This document shows, one piece after another, positions 1 to 8,401 of a stretch of DNA of 64,000 nucleotides (the stretch's first letter is position 1; each line of letters starts with the position of its first letter). This DNA is from Stenotrophomonas sp. UBA2629. Lineage in GTDB: Bacteria > Pseudomonadota > Gammaproteobacteria > Xanthomonadales > Xanthomonadaceae. The stretch covers positions 73,943 to 137,942 of the forward strand of contig DEOB01000002.1 in the NCBI GenBank assembly GCA_002359895.1, read 5' to 3'. Under the pieces are notes generated by a model. That model had not been told where the DNA came from. It searched no databases and worked only from the letters and a program-made list of their open reading frames with translations. The translations under genes and the position numbers were made by a program.

Positions 1-279
1 GAAACCTTCCGCGGCCCGAGCCTGCCATCGGGCGACATCGCGCGGGCGGAAGAGCGCCGTCTGGCGGCACGTGACGTTGCCGACGAACTTGGCCTGCCCA
101 TTGGCAATGCCGTCGATTTCTGGACCGAGGCTTCGCTGTTCTCGGCTGGTGGTTACACCACCATGGTGTACGGACCGGGCGATATCGCCCAGGCGCACAC
201 CGCCGATGAGTTCGTCACGCTGGAGCAGCTGCAGCGTTACGCCGAATCGGTACACAACATCCTGCAACGCGGCGCCTGA
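1..279 (+). CDS. argE: N-acetyl-L-citrulline / acetylornithine deacetylase, C-terminal part
   Basis: This is an open frame from base 1 to a TGA at 277-279, giving 92 residues; the start lies outside the window. The C-terminal stretch contains FWTEASLFSAGG and YGPGDIAQAHTADEF, typical of the M20 metallopeptidase deacetylases of arginine synthesis, where the His-Thr-x-Asp-Glu part closes the active site. In xanthomonads the enzyme at this position removes acetate from N-acetylcitrulline, because carbamoylation happens on acetylornithine; that function is family knowledge and not visible here. The gene lies 72 bp before argB on the same strand and is probably in the same operon. Confidence 0.85.
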   Translation, partial: ETFRGPSLPSGDIARAEERRLAARDVADELGLPIGNAVDFWTEASLFSAGGYTTMVYGPGDIAQAHTADEFVTLEQLQRYAESVHNILQRGA

Positions 280-351
280 GCCGCAGTGGCCCGGCGGCCT
301 GCCGCCGGCTTCTCCCCCGCGACCGTTGCGGTCGCTCTGTAGACGCAAGCA

Positions 352-1680
352 ATGTCCCCAGCCATGCAACCCCATCGTCAGACCCGCCAGACCATTGTCC
401 GCCTGCTTTCGAGCATGGCCAGTGCGAAGGAAATCAGTCAGTACCTCAAGCGCTTTTCGCAGCTGGATGCCAAGCGCTTTGCCGTGGTCAAGGTCGGTGG
501 CGCGGTGTTGCGCGACGATCTTGAAGCGCTGACGTCGTCGTTGTCTTTCCTGCAGGAAGTGGGCCTGACCCCGATCGTGCTGCATGGTGCCGGCCCGCAA
601 TTGGACGCCGAACTGTCGGCCGCAGGTATCGAGAAGCAGACCATCAACGGCCTGCGCGTGACCACGCCCGAAGCGCTGGCCATCGTGCGCAAGGTGTTCC
701 AGCAATCCAACCTCAAGCTGGTGGAGGCGCTGCAGCAGAACGGTGCGCGTGCGACCTCCATCACTGGCGGTGTGTTTGAAGCGCAGTACATGGATCTGGA
801 CACCTACGGGCTGGTGGGTGAGGTGAAGAAGGTCAACCTCGCCCCGATTGAAGCCAGCCTGCGCGCCGGTTCCATTCCGGTGATCACCAGCTTGGGTGAA
901 ACGCCGAGCGGCCAGATCCTCAACGTCAATGCCGACTTTGCCGCCAATGAACTGGTGCAGGAACTGCAGCCGTACAAGATCATTTTCCTCACTGGCACCG
1001 GCGGTTTGTTGGACGAGGAGGGTGCGCTTATTTCCTCCATCAACCTGTCCACCGAGTACGACCAGTTGATGGCGCAGCCGTGGCTTCACGGCGGCATGCG
1101 GGTGAAGATCGAGCAGATCAAGGATCTGCTGGATCGCCTGCCGGAAGAGTCGTCGGTGTCGATCACGCGTCCGGCCGATCTGGCCAAGGAACTGTTCACG
1201 CACAAGGGTTCTGGCACGTTGGTGCGTCGCGGCGAAAAAGTGTTGAAGGCGACCTCGTGGGCCGAGCTGGATACCGCGCGGCTGAAGACGCTGATCGAGT
1301 CGAGTTTCGGCCGCACCCTGGTGCCGGACTATTTTGAGAAGACCAAGCTGCTGCGTGCTTATGTCAGTGAGAACTATCGCACTGCGGTGATTCTCACAGA
1401 CGAAGCCGAAGGCGTGTATCTGGATAAATTCGCAGTGCTCGACGATGCACAGGGCGAAGGCCTTGGCCGCGCGGTGTGGAATGTGATGCTGGAAGAAACC
1501 CCGCAGCTGTTCTGGCGCTCGCGCAACGGCAATCCGGTCAACCATTTCTATTACGCCGAATCCGATGGCTGCTACAAGCTCGGCCATTGGAAGGTGTTCT
1601 GGTTTGGTGGTGAGGGCTTTGATCGCATCCGCACCTACGTCGAACACTGCGCCGTGCGCGCGCCGAGCCTGAAAGACTGA
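352..1680 (+). CDS. argB: Bifunctional N-acetylglutamate kinase / N-acetylglutamate synthase (NAGS-K)
   Basis: This 442-residue protein covers the first two steps of arginine synthesis. Residues about 25-285 form an amino-acid kinase domain with VVKVGGAVL and the glycine-rich LHGAGPQLD loop. Residues about 290-442 form a GNAT-type acetyltransferase domain (AVILTDEAEGVYLDKFAVLDDAQGEGLG region, acetyl-CoA loop). The usual ArgB has only the kinase part (about 300 aa), so this is the fused vertebrate-like form known from Xanthomonas. ATG 352 is used; ATG 364 in the same frame is an alternative. A GNAT gene follows after 5 bp and argC after that, so arg genes are co-transcribed. Confidence 0.95.
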   Translation: MSPAMQPHRQTRQTIVRLLSSMASAKEISQYLKRFSQLDAKRFAVVKVGGAVLRDDLEALTSSLSFLQEVGLTPIVLHGAGPQLDAELSAAGIEKQTINGLRVTTPEALAIVRKVFQQSNLKLVEALQQNGARATSITGGVFEAQYMDLDTYGLVGEVKKVNLAPIEASLRAGSIPVITSLGETPSGQILNVNADFAANELVQELQPYKIIFLTGTGGLLDEEGALISSINLSTEYDQLMAQPWLHGGMRVKIEQIKDLLDRLPEESSVSITRPADLAKELFTHKGSGTLVRRGEKVLKATSWAELDTARLKTLIESSFGRTLVPDYFEKTKLLRAYVSENYRTAVILTDEAEGVYLDKFAVLDDAQGEGLGRAVWNVMLEETPQLFWRSRNGNPVNHFYYAESDGCYKLGHWKVFWFGGEGFDRIRTYVEHCAVRAPSLKD

Positions 1681-1685
1681 GTGCC

Positions 1686-2285
1686 ATGAATCACGCCGAT
1701 TGGAACAAAGTACCCACGCTGGCCGGCACGCATGCGCGACTGGAGCCGTTGCAGATGTCGCATATCGACGGCCTGCGCGGTGCGCTGGGTGACGGTGCGT
1801 TGTCGCAGCTCTGGTACACGCAGGTACCCACTGCAAAGAGCATGACCGGGTATGTGCAGGCCGCGCTGCAGGCGCAGGCCGAAGGCCGCGTGTTGCCATT
1901 CGTGGTGCTCAACGCCGCCGATGAAGTGGTCGGCACCACCCGCTATTACGGGTTGGAAGCCGACGTGCCCAGGCTCAGTATCGGCTACACCTGGTACGGC
2001 GAATCGGCGCAACGCACCGGCATCAACACCGAAGCCAAGTTGATGCTGCTCACGCATGCGTTCGAGCGGCTGGGTTGCCTGAGTGTGGTGTTCGAGACCA
2101 GCTGGTTCAACTTCGCCTCACGCACCGCCATTGCGCGGCTGGGTGCCAAGCAGGACGGCGTGCTGCGCAACCATAAACGGCATGCCGATGGCACGCCACG
2201 CGACACTGTCATCTTTTCCATCATTGACGCGGAATGGCAGGGCGTGAAGCGCCACCTGCAGCACCGCTTGGATGCACACGCATGA
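1686..2285 (+). CDS. GNAT family N-acetyltransferase (RimJ/RimL-like)
   Basis: This 199-residue protein has the layout of GNAT_3 acetyltransferases: an N-terminal LEPLQMSHIDGL strand-helix, a central VLNAADEVVGTTRYY strand, the acetyl-CoA region around SIGYTWYGESAQRTGINTEA, and a C-terminal NFASRTAIARLGAKQDGVLR segment like that of RimJ/RimL and of antibiotic or amino-acid acetyltransferases. It starts 5 bp after argB, and its stop overlaps the argC start by ATGA, so translation is coupled inside the arginine operon. Its substrate is not known from the sequence. A role in arginine synthesis is suggested only by position; a side function such as protein or small-molecule acetylation is equally possible. 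Confidence 0.85.
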   Translation: MNHADWNKVPTLAGTHARLEPLQMSHIDGLRGALGDGALSQLWYTQVPTAKSMTGYVQAALQAQAEGRVLPFVVLNAADEVVGTTRYYGLEADVPRLSIGYTWYGESAQRTGINTEAKLMLLTHAFERLGCLSVVFETSWFNFASRTAIARLGAKQDGVLRNHKRHADGTPRDTVIFSIIDAEWQGVKRHLQHRLDAHA

Positions 2286-3238
2286 ATGTCTCTCCGTCTT
2301 ACACCGTTGGCATTGTCGGCGCCCGTGGTTACACCGGCACCGAGTTGATCCGCCTGCTGGCCGCGCATCCGCACATCGAGCTGGCGTTTGTGTCCTCGCG
2401 CGAGCTTGCCGGGCAACGTGTTGCCGACCATAACGACGCCTACGTGGGCGAGCTGCGTTACGAAAGCCTGGATGCCGATGCCGTCGCCGCCAAGGGTGTG
2501 GATGCGGTGGTGCTGGCCCTGCCCAACGGCAAGGCCGAGCCTTATGTGGCTGCGCTGGATGCGGTGAAGCCGGACACGGTGATTGTCGATCTGTCGGCGG
2601 ATTATCGTTTCGACAACAGCTGGTACTACGGCTTGCCGGAGCTGACGCGCGAGCGTTACGCCGGGCAGAAACGCATCAGCAACCCGGGGTGCTATGCCAC
2701 CGCCATGCAGTTGGCCATTGCGCCGTTGTTGCAGCATCTTGCCGGGCCGCCGGCCTGCTTTGGCGTGTCGGGCTGGTCCGGTGCGGGCACCACACCATCG
2801 GATAAGAACAACCCCGAGCTGCTGCGCGACAACCTGATGCCTTACGCGCTCACCAATCATGTGCATGAGCGCGAAGTGGCCACCCAGCTCGGCGTGCCGG
2901 TGGAGTTCATGCCGCATGTCGCGCCGCATTTTCGTGGCATCACCATGACGGTGAATCTGTGGCTGCAGCAGCCGATCAAGCGTGAACAGGTAATGGCGCT
3001 GTATCAACAGCGTTACGCCGGTGAGCCGCTGATTGAAGTGGTGGACGAAGCACCGTGGGTGAGCCGCATTGCTGGCAAGCATGGCGTGCAGGTAGGCGGC
3101 TTCACCATGGCGCCGGGCGACAAGCGCGTGGTGCTGGTGGCGACCTTGGACAACCTGCTCAAAGGCGCGGCCACGCAGGCCCTGCAGAATCTCAACCGGG
3201 CGCTCGGTCTGGATGAATTGACCGCCATTCCACATTGA
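2282..3238 (+). CDS. argC: N-acetyl-gamma-glutamyl-phosphate reductase
   Basis: This 318-residue enzyme reduces N-acetylglutamyl phosphate to the semialdehyde with NADPH, the third arginine step. The N-terminal Rossmann motif GIVGARGYTGTELIRLL, the catalytic cysteine in ISNPGCYATAMQ, and the conserved HVAPHFRGI segment with its histidines are all present. ATG 2282 is chosen because it overlaps the upstream stop (ATGA) and places the Rossmann motif 9 residues in; a longer in-frame start at 2234 lies inside the GNAT gene. A 54-bp gap with a weak GC hairpin separates it from argH. Confidence 0.95.
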   Translation: MNVSPSYTVGIVGARGYTGTELIRLLAAHPHIELAFVSSRELAGQRVADHNDAYVGELRYESLDADAVAAKGVDAVVLALPNGKAEPYVAALDAVKPDTVIVDLSADYRFDNSWYYGLPELTRERYAGQKRISNPGCYATAMQLAIAPLLQHLAGPPACFGVSGWSGAGTTPSDKNNPELLRDNLMPYALTNHVHEREVATQLGVPVEFMPHVAPHFRGITMTVNLWLQQPIKREQVMALYQQRYAGEPLIEVVDEAPWVSRIAGKHGVQVGGFTMAPGDKRVVLVATLDNLLKGAATQALQNLNRALGLDELTAIPH

Positions 3239-3292
3239 CTGGCCTGCAGGCTTGGCGCCTGCGGCATGACTTATTGATAGCGAGATAGCCCC

Positions 3293-4591
3293 ATGACCAA
3301 CCTGCTCTGGCAGAAACCCGGCGTCGCGGTTGACGCGAAGATCCAGACCTTTCTGGCCGGCGATGACGTCATCCTCGACCGCGAGTTTTTCCTCTACGAC
3401 ATCCAGGCCAGCACCGCGCATGCTGAAGGCCTGCAACATATCGGCATTCTGTCCGCCGACGAGTTGAGTGCGTTGAAGCGCGAATTGGCGGTATTGGCCG
3501 ACGATTTCCGCAGCGGCGCGTTTGTGTTGGATGAGCAGTACGAAGATTGCCATTCGGCGATTGAGGCGCGCTTGACCGAGCGCCTCGGCGATGCGGGCCG
3601 CAAAATCCACACTGGCCGCAGCCGCAATGACCAGATTCTGGTAGCCACCCGTTTGTGGCTGAAGGAGAAGCTGGAGCGCGTGGCGCAGATCAGCAGCGAA
3701 GTGGCGAAAGTCGCACTGGACCGCGCAGCCGCAGAACGGAAACAGCCGCTGCCGGGTTACACCCACATCCAGCGCGCAGTCGTTTCTTCGGCCGGGATGT
3801 GGTGGGCAGGTTGGGCGGAAGCTTTCATCGACAACGCTATCCGCGCGCGCGATACGCGTGCGCTGATCGACACCAATCCGCTGGGCACGGCTGCCGGTTA
3901 CGGCGTCAATCTGCCGCTGGACCGTGAGCACACCACGGCTGCGTTGCAGTTTTCACGCATGCAGGTCAGCCCGATCTACGCGCAGCTCTCGCGCGGCAAG
4001 TTTGAACTGGCCGCATTGGAAGCGCTGGGCGGAGCGACGTTGGACCTGCGTCGCATCGCGTGGGACCTGTCGCTGTTCACCACCGGCGAATTCGCCTTTG
4101 TCGCACTGCCGGCGCAGTACACCACCGGCAGCTCGATCATGCCGAACAAGCGCAACCCGGACGTGATCGAACTGATGCGCGCCACCCACGCCAGCATCGC
4201 GGCGGCACGCACCGAGATCGAACAGCTGCTGTCGCTGCCGTCGGGTTATCAGCGCGACCTGCAGAATTCCAAGGGCGCCATCGTGCACGGTTTTGGTCGC
4301 GGGCTTGCCGCGCTGGAACTGCTGCCGGCGCTGCTGTCCAACCTGGATTGGCGTGACGACAACATCCGGGCGGCGATTGATTCGGGCATGTATGCCACCG
4401 ATGTTGCCGTGGAAGCGGCGGTGGCTGGCGTCCCGTTCCGCGATGCCTACAAGGCAGCGGCCGAGGCAGCGGATACCGCCGGGCAGGGGCGTACCCCGGA
4501 GGGCAGTTTGGAGGCACGGGTGTCGCCCGGCGCGGCGGCGGATCTGCGCTTGGACGAACTCACTGCACGCTGGAATACGCTGCAGGCATGA
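3293..4591 (+). CDS. argH: Argininosuccinate lyase
   Basis: This 432-residue enzyme splits argininosuccinate into arginine and fumarate, the last arginine step. It carries the fumarase/aspartase superfamily signature GSSIMPNKRNPDVIEL (near residue 281), the HTGRSRNDQI segment and the GYTHIQRA histidine region. It is slightly shorter than many ArgH proteins (about 455-465 aa), but all three conserved regions are intact. It is the last gene of the arg operon and is followed within 11 bp by a strong hairpin. Confidence 0.95.
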   Translation: MTNLLWQKPGVAVDAKIQTFLAGDDVILDREFFLYDIQASTAHAEGLQHIGILSADELSALKRELAVLADDFRSGAFVLDEQYEDCHSAIEARLTERLGDAGRKIHTGRSRNDQILVATRLWLKEKLERVAQISSEVAKVALDRAAAERKQPLPGYTHIQRAVVSSAGMWWAGWAEAFIDNAIRARDTRALIDTNPLGTAAGYGVNLPLDREHTTAALQFSRMQVSPIYAQLSRGKFELAALEALGGATLDLRRIAWDLSLFTTGEFAFVALPAQYTTGSSIMPNKRNPDVIELMRATHASIAAARTEIEQLLSLPSGYQRDLQNSKGAIVHGFGRGLAALELLPALLSNLDWRDDNIRAAIDSGMYATDVAVEAAVAGVPFRDAYKAAAEAADTAGQGRTPEGSLEARVSPGAAADLRLDELTARWNTLQA

Positions 4592-4601
4592 CGCAATGAA
4601 G

Positions 4602-4625
4602 CACGGGCGCCGAAAGGCGCCCGTG
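4602..4625 (+). terminator. Terminator hairpin after argH
   Basis: A perfect 10-bp GC-rich stem, CACGGGCGCC / GGCGCCCGTG, has a GAAA tetraloop and is followed by TTGGTTCT. It lies 10 bp after the argH stop. The T-run is weak, so efficiency is uncertain. Confidence 0.7.
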
Positions 4626-4937
4626 TTGGTTCTGATGCTGGAACCACCCTCGGCGGCGGGGTGTCGGCGCCAGTACCTGTGCAGGTGTAGTGGCTGTTGC
4701 TATTGCCCTTTGATGGGCAAAGAGTCGGGTGAAAGGCTTTCGCTTCCCGATCATTCAGTTACAGCCCCAAGCCAGCCCGCACTGGACCTGCCAAGACCTC
4801 CTGAAAAGAACGCACTGATTCAGCCAGCGCTACCTGTCCGGCAACATGCGTATGTCAAAGTACGTGGCATCCCCCTGAGAACTTTCCAGCGGCTTGCCGG
4901 CACTCATTGCCAGCGCCCCCGTCAGTCGCTGCCATCC
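4626..4937. other. Intergenic region without a supported gene
   Basis: This 312-bp stretch lies between the argH terminator and the metallophosphoesterase. An open frame crosses it, but the part upstream of 4938 has no family resemblance and continues backwards into argH. It presumably holds the promoter of the next gene; no clear -35/-10 pair was found. Confidence 0.5.
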
Positions 4938-6107
4938 ATGATGACTCTGCTCGTATCGCTGATTCTGCCGCTGCTCGGCCTTTGGCTGTGGTGGCCCGTG
5001 CATTCCCTGAGCAGGCGGCAGCGCCGCTGGCACACCGGCATCACGCTCGCGCTGGCGTTGATGGGGCTGGGTTTGGCCACGTTGTGGCGGATGAATGTGT
5101 TTGAGTACGCGGTAGAGGCGTGGGTCCAGCTGGTGTTTGGCTGGGTGCTGGCGATGTTCATCATCCTGCTGGCGTTTCTGATTCTGCGCACGGTGGGTTG
5201 GTTGCTGACGCGTGTTGCCTCGCGCAGCTCCGCGGTGTCCATGTTGTGGCACGGCAAGCGGCTGAACCAACGTGCATCGGTGGTGATTGTGTTGTTGGCT
5301 ACGCTCGGTATCTGGAACGGCTTGAAGCCGCCGCAGGTGCGCGAGCGTGAACTGGTTGTGCCGCATCTGCCGGCGGAACTGGACGGTGTGCGCGTGGCGG
5401 TGCTGGCCGACATGCACATCAGCCCGGTCAAACGCACCTGGCGTACGCAACGCATGGTGGAGGCGGTGATGGCGGCCAAGCCGGACATCATCGTATTGCC
5501 AGGTGACATGGTGGACGGCGAGGTCGCCGATACCGCTGCTTTCGTCACGCCGCTGGTCGCGTTGAAGGCGCCGTATGGTGTTTGGGTGGCGCCGGGCAAT
5601 CACGAGTACTACCACGGCTACAAACAGTGGATGGCGCACTTCCGTGGCATGGGTTTGGGCGTGCTTGAGAACCAGACGGCGCGCTTGTCGATCAACGGCA
5701 GCACGCTGGCGGTGTCCGGCGTAGGTGACCTGGCCGCGTTGAAGCCGAGTTCCTTCATGCGTGGCGGGCTGGCGCCGGACCTGCCGGCGGTGATCGCCGC
5801 AGGCAAGGGCAGCGACGCGCATATTCTGCTGGCCCACCAACCCAAGCAGGCGCGCGATGCGGCAGCGACGGGCGCGTTCAACCTGCAGATCTCCGGCCAC
5901 ACGCATGGCGGCCACATGTGGGGTTTTGACCGTTGGGTGGTGGCGCCGGCCAATCATGGCTATGTGCGCGGGGAGTACACGGTGAAGGACATGACGTTGT
6001 TCGTCAGCAGCGGCGCCGGTCAATGGGATGGTTTCACCGCGCGGCTGGGCGTACCGTCCAGCATTGACGTGCTGGTGCTGAAGCAGGGCACGGCACAGAC
6101 GCACTGA
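4938..6107 (+). CDS. Membrane-anchored calcineurin-like metallophosphoesterase
   Basis: This 389-residue protein has four predicted N-terminal membrane segments (about residues 3-24, 35-52, 66-92 and 114-130) and a metallophosphoesterase domain after residue 145. All metal-binding blocks are visible: LADMHIS, PGDMVDG, GNHEYY and SGHTHGGHMW. This layout matches the YkuE/YaeI group, whose members act on phospholipids or nucleotide-lipids; the substrate here cannot be told from the sequence. ATG 4938 (followed directly by ATG 4941) is chosen because the first membrane segment begins there; a much longer open frame upstream overlaps argH and is not used. It converges with mgtC, 21 bp away. Confidence 0.85.
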   Translation: MMTLLVSLILPLLGLWLWWPVHSLSRRQRRWHTGITLALALMGLGLATLWRMNVFEYAVEAWVQLVFGWVLAMFIILLAFLILRTVGWLLTRVASRSSAVSMLWHGKRLNQRASVVIVLLATLGIWNGLKPPQVRERELVVPHLPAELDGVRVAVLADMHISPVKRTWRTQRMVEAVMAAKPDIIVLPGDMVDGEVADTAAFVTPLVALKAPYGVWVAPGNHEYYHGYKQWMAHFRGMGLGVLENQTARLSINGSTLAVSGVGDLAALKPSSFMRGGLAPDLPAVIAAGKGSDAHILLAHQPKQARDAAATGAFNLQISGHTHGGHMWGFDRWVVAPANHGYVRGEYTVKDMTLFVSSGAGQWDGFTARLGVPSSIDVLVLKQGTAQTH

Positions 6108-6128
6108 GTTCAACAGCAGCATTCGAAC

Positions 6129-6632
6129 TCAGCTGTCGATAGTCTCTTCGTCGCTGTTGTTTTTGCGGTCGGGCATCAGCCGTGGCAACGCACCGACAAC
6201 GGCCAGCGCGGCGGCGGTGGTGGCCAGCGCCGCCATCTGCATGCCCATGCCAGCAGCCATGCCGATGGCAGCGGTCATCCAGATACCGGCGGCCGTGGTC
6301 AGGCCCTGCACGCGTTCCTTCTTGTCCTGTTTGAGGATGGCGCCGGCGCCCAGAAAGCCGATGCCCGAAACAATGCCTTGCATCACGCGGGTGACGTCGG
6401 CACCGCTGATGCCCATCTGCAGCGGGGCCAGCACGAACAGGGCCGACCCCACGGAAACCAGGATGTGGGTCTTCAAGCCGGCAGCGCGGCCTTTGCTCTC
6501 GCGCTCCAACCCAAGCAGCCCGCCGAGCACGATGGCGGTAAGCAGGCGCGAGGCGACGACGGTCAGCGTCTCTACATCGGGTATCGAAAACTCGGCCGCC
6601 AGCGCGTGGCCAATCTGTGAGGGAATGCTCAT
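6129..6632 (-). CDS. MgtC/SapB family membrane protein
   Basis: This 167-residue protein has the MgtC signature: the basic-acidic GGLLGLERESKGRAAGLKTH motif between the first two membrane segments, then GIVSGIGFLGAGAILK and GLTTAAGIWMTAAIGMAAG. Four hydrophobic segments are predicted, and the C-terminal tail is short and charged. MgtC proteins help some pathogens survive low magnesium and interact with the F-type ATPase; many bacterial members are poorly characterised. It lacks the larger C-terminal domain of Salmonella MgtC, so it belongs to the short SapB-like group. It appears to be a single gene. Confidence 0.85.
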   Translation of the reverse strand: MSIPSQIGHALAAEFSIPDVETLTVVASRLLTAIVLGGLLGLERESKGRAAGLKTHILVSVGSALFVLAPLQMGISGADVTRVMQGIVSGIGFLGAGAILKQDKKERVQGLTTAAGIWMTAAIGMAAGMGMQMAALATTAAALAVVGALPRLMPDRKNNSDEETIDS

Positions 6633-6782
6633 CGTGCGTTCCAGGGGACAGGGAAGGGCATCCGCCGAATGGACGCACGCACCCGGCGTGGCGGCATCAG
6701 CGGTAGCGTCGCAACGCTAGCACCGGGCTCGTGCGACAGGAGTGAGGGTCCGTCAGCGGCGCGTTACGGGTTTCCGCTAACG

Positions 6783-6808
6783 ACAACGGCCCCATAAGGG
6801 GCCGTTGT
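6783..6808 (-). terminator. Hairpin after mtnC
   Basis: This is an 11-bp perfect stem, ACAACGGCCCC / GGGGCCGTTGT, with a 4-nt loop, 22 bp beyond the mtnC stop. There is no good T-run on either strand, so it could be a weak terminator or an RNA-stabilising hairpin. Confidence 0.5.
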
Positions 6809-6829
6809 GTGGTCCATCGCTGCGATGGA

Positions 6830-7528
6830 TCAGAGCGTGATCTGCTCGAAATTCTCCACGCGCGTATGGCCGTGGGTGGCCTCACCGGTGCGCGGCTGCG
6901 GGTAGTCGCTGATGCGATCCAGCAACACGGTCTGCAGGCCGGCATCACGGGCGGCGTCCAACTCTTCAACGATGTCCGACAGGAAGAGGATGTCCTGCGG
7001 CGCAATGCCGATGGCCTTTGCGATGTGCGTGTAGCTGGCGGCTTCACGCTTGCCGCCGACTTCGGTGTCGAAATTGCCGGAGAACAGGCCATTGAGGTCG
7101 CCGGCGTCACTGAAGCCGAAGAACAGCTTCTGCGCGGGCACCGAGCCGGACGAGTACACGTACAGCGGCAGGCCAGCAGCGTGCCAGCCGCGCAGTACGG
7201 CGGCAACTTCCGGGTACATGTGCGCGGTGTAGTCGCCGTTGCGATAGCCCACGTCCCAGATCATGCCCTGCAGCGCCTTGAGTGCGGTGTGCTTGCGGTC
7301 CTGGTCGATCCAGCCCTGCAGTGTTTCGACGATGATCTCGTCCTGGCATGCACTGGCGGCAATCTCCGTGGCAACCGCGTCCAGCCATTGGCGTACCTGC
7401 GGCTCATTGCCATGGTCGCGGACGAAATCCGGCAGTGCGCGACGCGCATACGGGAACAGCACTTCCTTGACGAAGGAGATGCTGGAGGTGGTGCCCTCGA
7501 TGTCGGTGAGGATGGCTTTGATGGTCAT
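6830..7528 (-). CDS. mtnC: Acireductone synthase (enolase-phosphatase)
   Basis: This 232-residue HAD-family enzyme converts 2,3-diketo-5-methylthiopentyl-1-phosphate to the acireductone in the methionine salvage pathway, doing both enolisation and dephosphorylation. The HAD nucleophile motif appears as ILTDIEGTTSS near the N-terminus; YVYSSGSVPAQKLFF and LFLSDIVEELDAARDAG are the second and fourth HAD motifs. ATG 7528 is chosen because the HAD motif follows after five residues; upstream in-frame codons add residues without conservation. It is in the same orientation as mtnD and mtnB but is separated from mtnD by two orphan genes. Confidence 0.93.
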   Translation of the reverse strand: MTIKAILTDIEGTTSSISFVKEVLFPYARRALPDFVRDHGNEPQVRQWLDAVATEIAASACQDEIIVETLQGWIDQDRKHTALKALQGMIWDVGYRNGDYTAHMYPEVAAVLRGWHAAGLPLYVYSSGSVPAQKLFFGFSDAGDLNGLFSGNFDTEVGGKREAASYTHIAKAIGIAPQDILFLSDIVEELDAARDAGLQTVLLDRISDYPQPRTGEATHGHTRVENFEQITL

Positions 7529-7668
7529 GTGTGGTTTCCTGCGCCGGGCGGATATCAAGGTGGTGCTGGTGAAGTGTAAGGAATGATGGCAAACACTTGA
7601 GCTTGGTGCGACACCAAACGGCGTCAAAGGCGACTAGCGGGTGGGCGTCGCACTTGAACGGGGAGGCC

Positions 7669-8016
7669 TTAGCTGACCACGCGCACTGCGAGTGCAGATT
7701 GATAGACCTTGCTTGCGAGCGTATCAACGTCTTCCATGCCGGGTATCAGTTCAAAGCCGCTGCCAAGGCCATTCTTTGTAACGGGGGCGTAGTCACTGAA
7801 GCTGCCTGCACCACCAAAAACCTGCATGACTGAAGCAGACAGTTGGCTGAGCTGTTGCTGGGTGAATCCGTGACTCAGCGCCGCTCTGGTAGCAGCAAGG
7901 CAAGTCTCAAAATGGCGTTTCCAGTTACACGCGTGGTCTAGTGATAGCACGGCAATGAGTTGCTCTAGGTGCTTCTCAAGACGTTTTAGTTGCTGATGCC
8001 TTTCCATAGAGTCCAA
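7669..8016 (-). CDS. Hypothetical protein (115 aa)
   Basis: I do not recognise the family. The protein begins with a charged, leucine-rich helical stretch (residues about 5-45, with LEKHLEQLIAVL), has no signal peptide or membrane segment, and carries a glycine-rich GGAGSFSDY patch that resembles small soluble proteins with paired helices. It sits between mtnD and mtnC with about 140 bp before mtnC and 57 bp after the preceding gene, all on the minus strand, so it may be co-transcribed with the methionine-salvage genes. A link to that pathway is not supported by its sequence. Confidence 0.55.
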   Translation of the reverse strand: MDSMERHQQLKRLEKHLEQLIAVLSLDHACNWKRHFETCLAATRAALSHGFTQQQLSQLSASVMQVFGGAGSFSDYAPVTKNGLGSGFELIPGMEDVDTLASKVYQSALAVRVVS

Positions 8017-8073
8017 CGCCGGAAACCGATAGCGCCGCCAACCGGCTAGCGTTCAATTGAAGTTTAAGCTGCC

Positions 8074-8388
8074 TTAAAACTCTGGAAGAGAGTTAAACAC
8101 CTTCATCACCGCCTTGTTCGCCGCATATTTCTTCTGGATAGCTATGACGTCGCCGCTTACGTGGTTGCAGTCAAGCTCGGTCATTGCGAGGTTAACTTCC
8201 TTGTCGCGAGCGGAGCCATCGCCTCCAAATTCCCCGGAAAAATGAAGGCAATCTTCCAGGCGTTCGGCAACCTGCTGGGCGTCTTCGGGGAGGTGAGGGA
8301 AGCGTCGTGCCGACGCCTCGACAGGTGCCGCCGCGCTGGCAGCAGAACACGCCACGAAAAAAGCGATAAGGACGATCGAGCGTTTCAT
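8074..8388 (-). CDS. Hypothetical exported protein (104 aa)
   Basis: This small protein has a clear signal peptide (MKRSIVLIAFFVACSAASA, then AAPVEA). Cleavage after the Ala-rich stretch, or lipidation at the Cys in the hydrophobic core, are both possible. The mature part is charged and contains two cysteines, in DCLHF and LDCNHV, about 36 residues apart, which could form a disulfide in the periplasm. ATG 8388 is 13 bp after the mtnD stop, suggesting co-transcription with mtnBD. The family is not recognised; similar short exported proteins are often lineage-specific. Confidence 0.6.
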   Translation of the reverse strand: MKRSIVLIAFFVACSAASAAAPVEASARRFPHLPEDAQQVAERLEDCLHFSGEFGGDGSARDKEVNLAMTELDCNHVSGDVIAIQKKYAANKAVMKVFNSLPEF

Positions 8389-8401
8389 GGCGCCGTGCGC
8401 A

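Noticed and set aside
3245..3262. GCAGGC/GCCTGC hairpin between argC and argH as a terminator
   Set aside because: The stem is only 6 bp and no T-run follows; the operon probably continues into argH.
1985..3931. Long minus-strand open frame of 648 codons opposite argC and argH
   Set aside because: It lies antisense to well-supported arginine genes, has low-complexity His/Arg/Gln-rich composition typical of GC-rich shadow frames, and no ribosome site.
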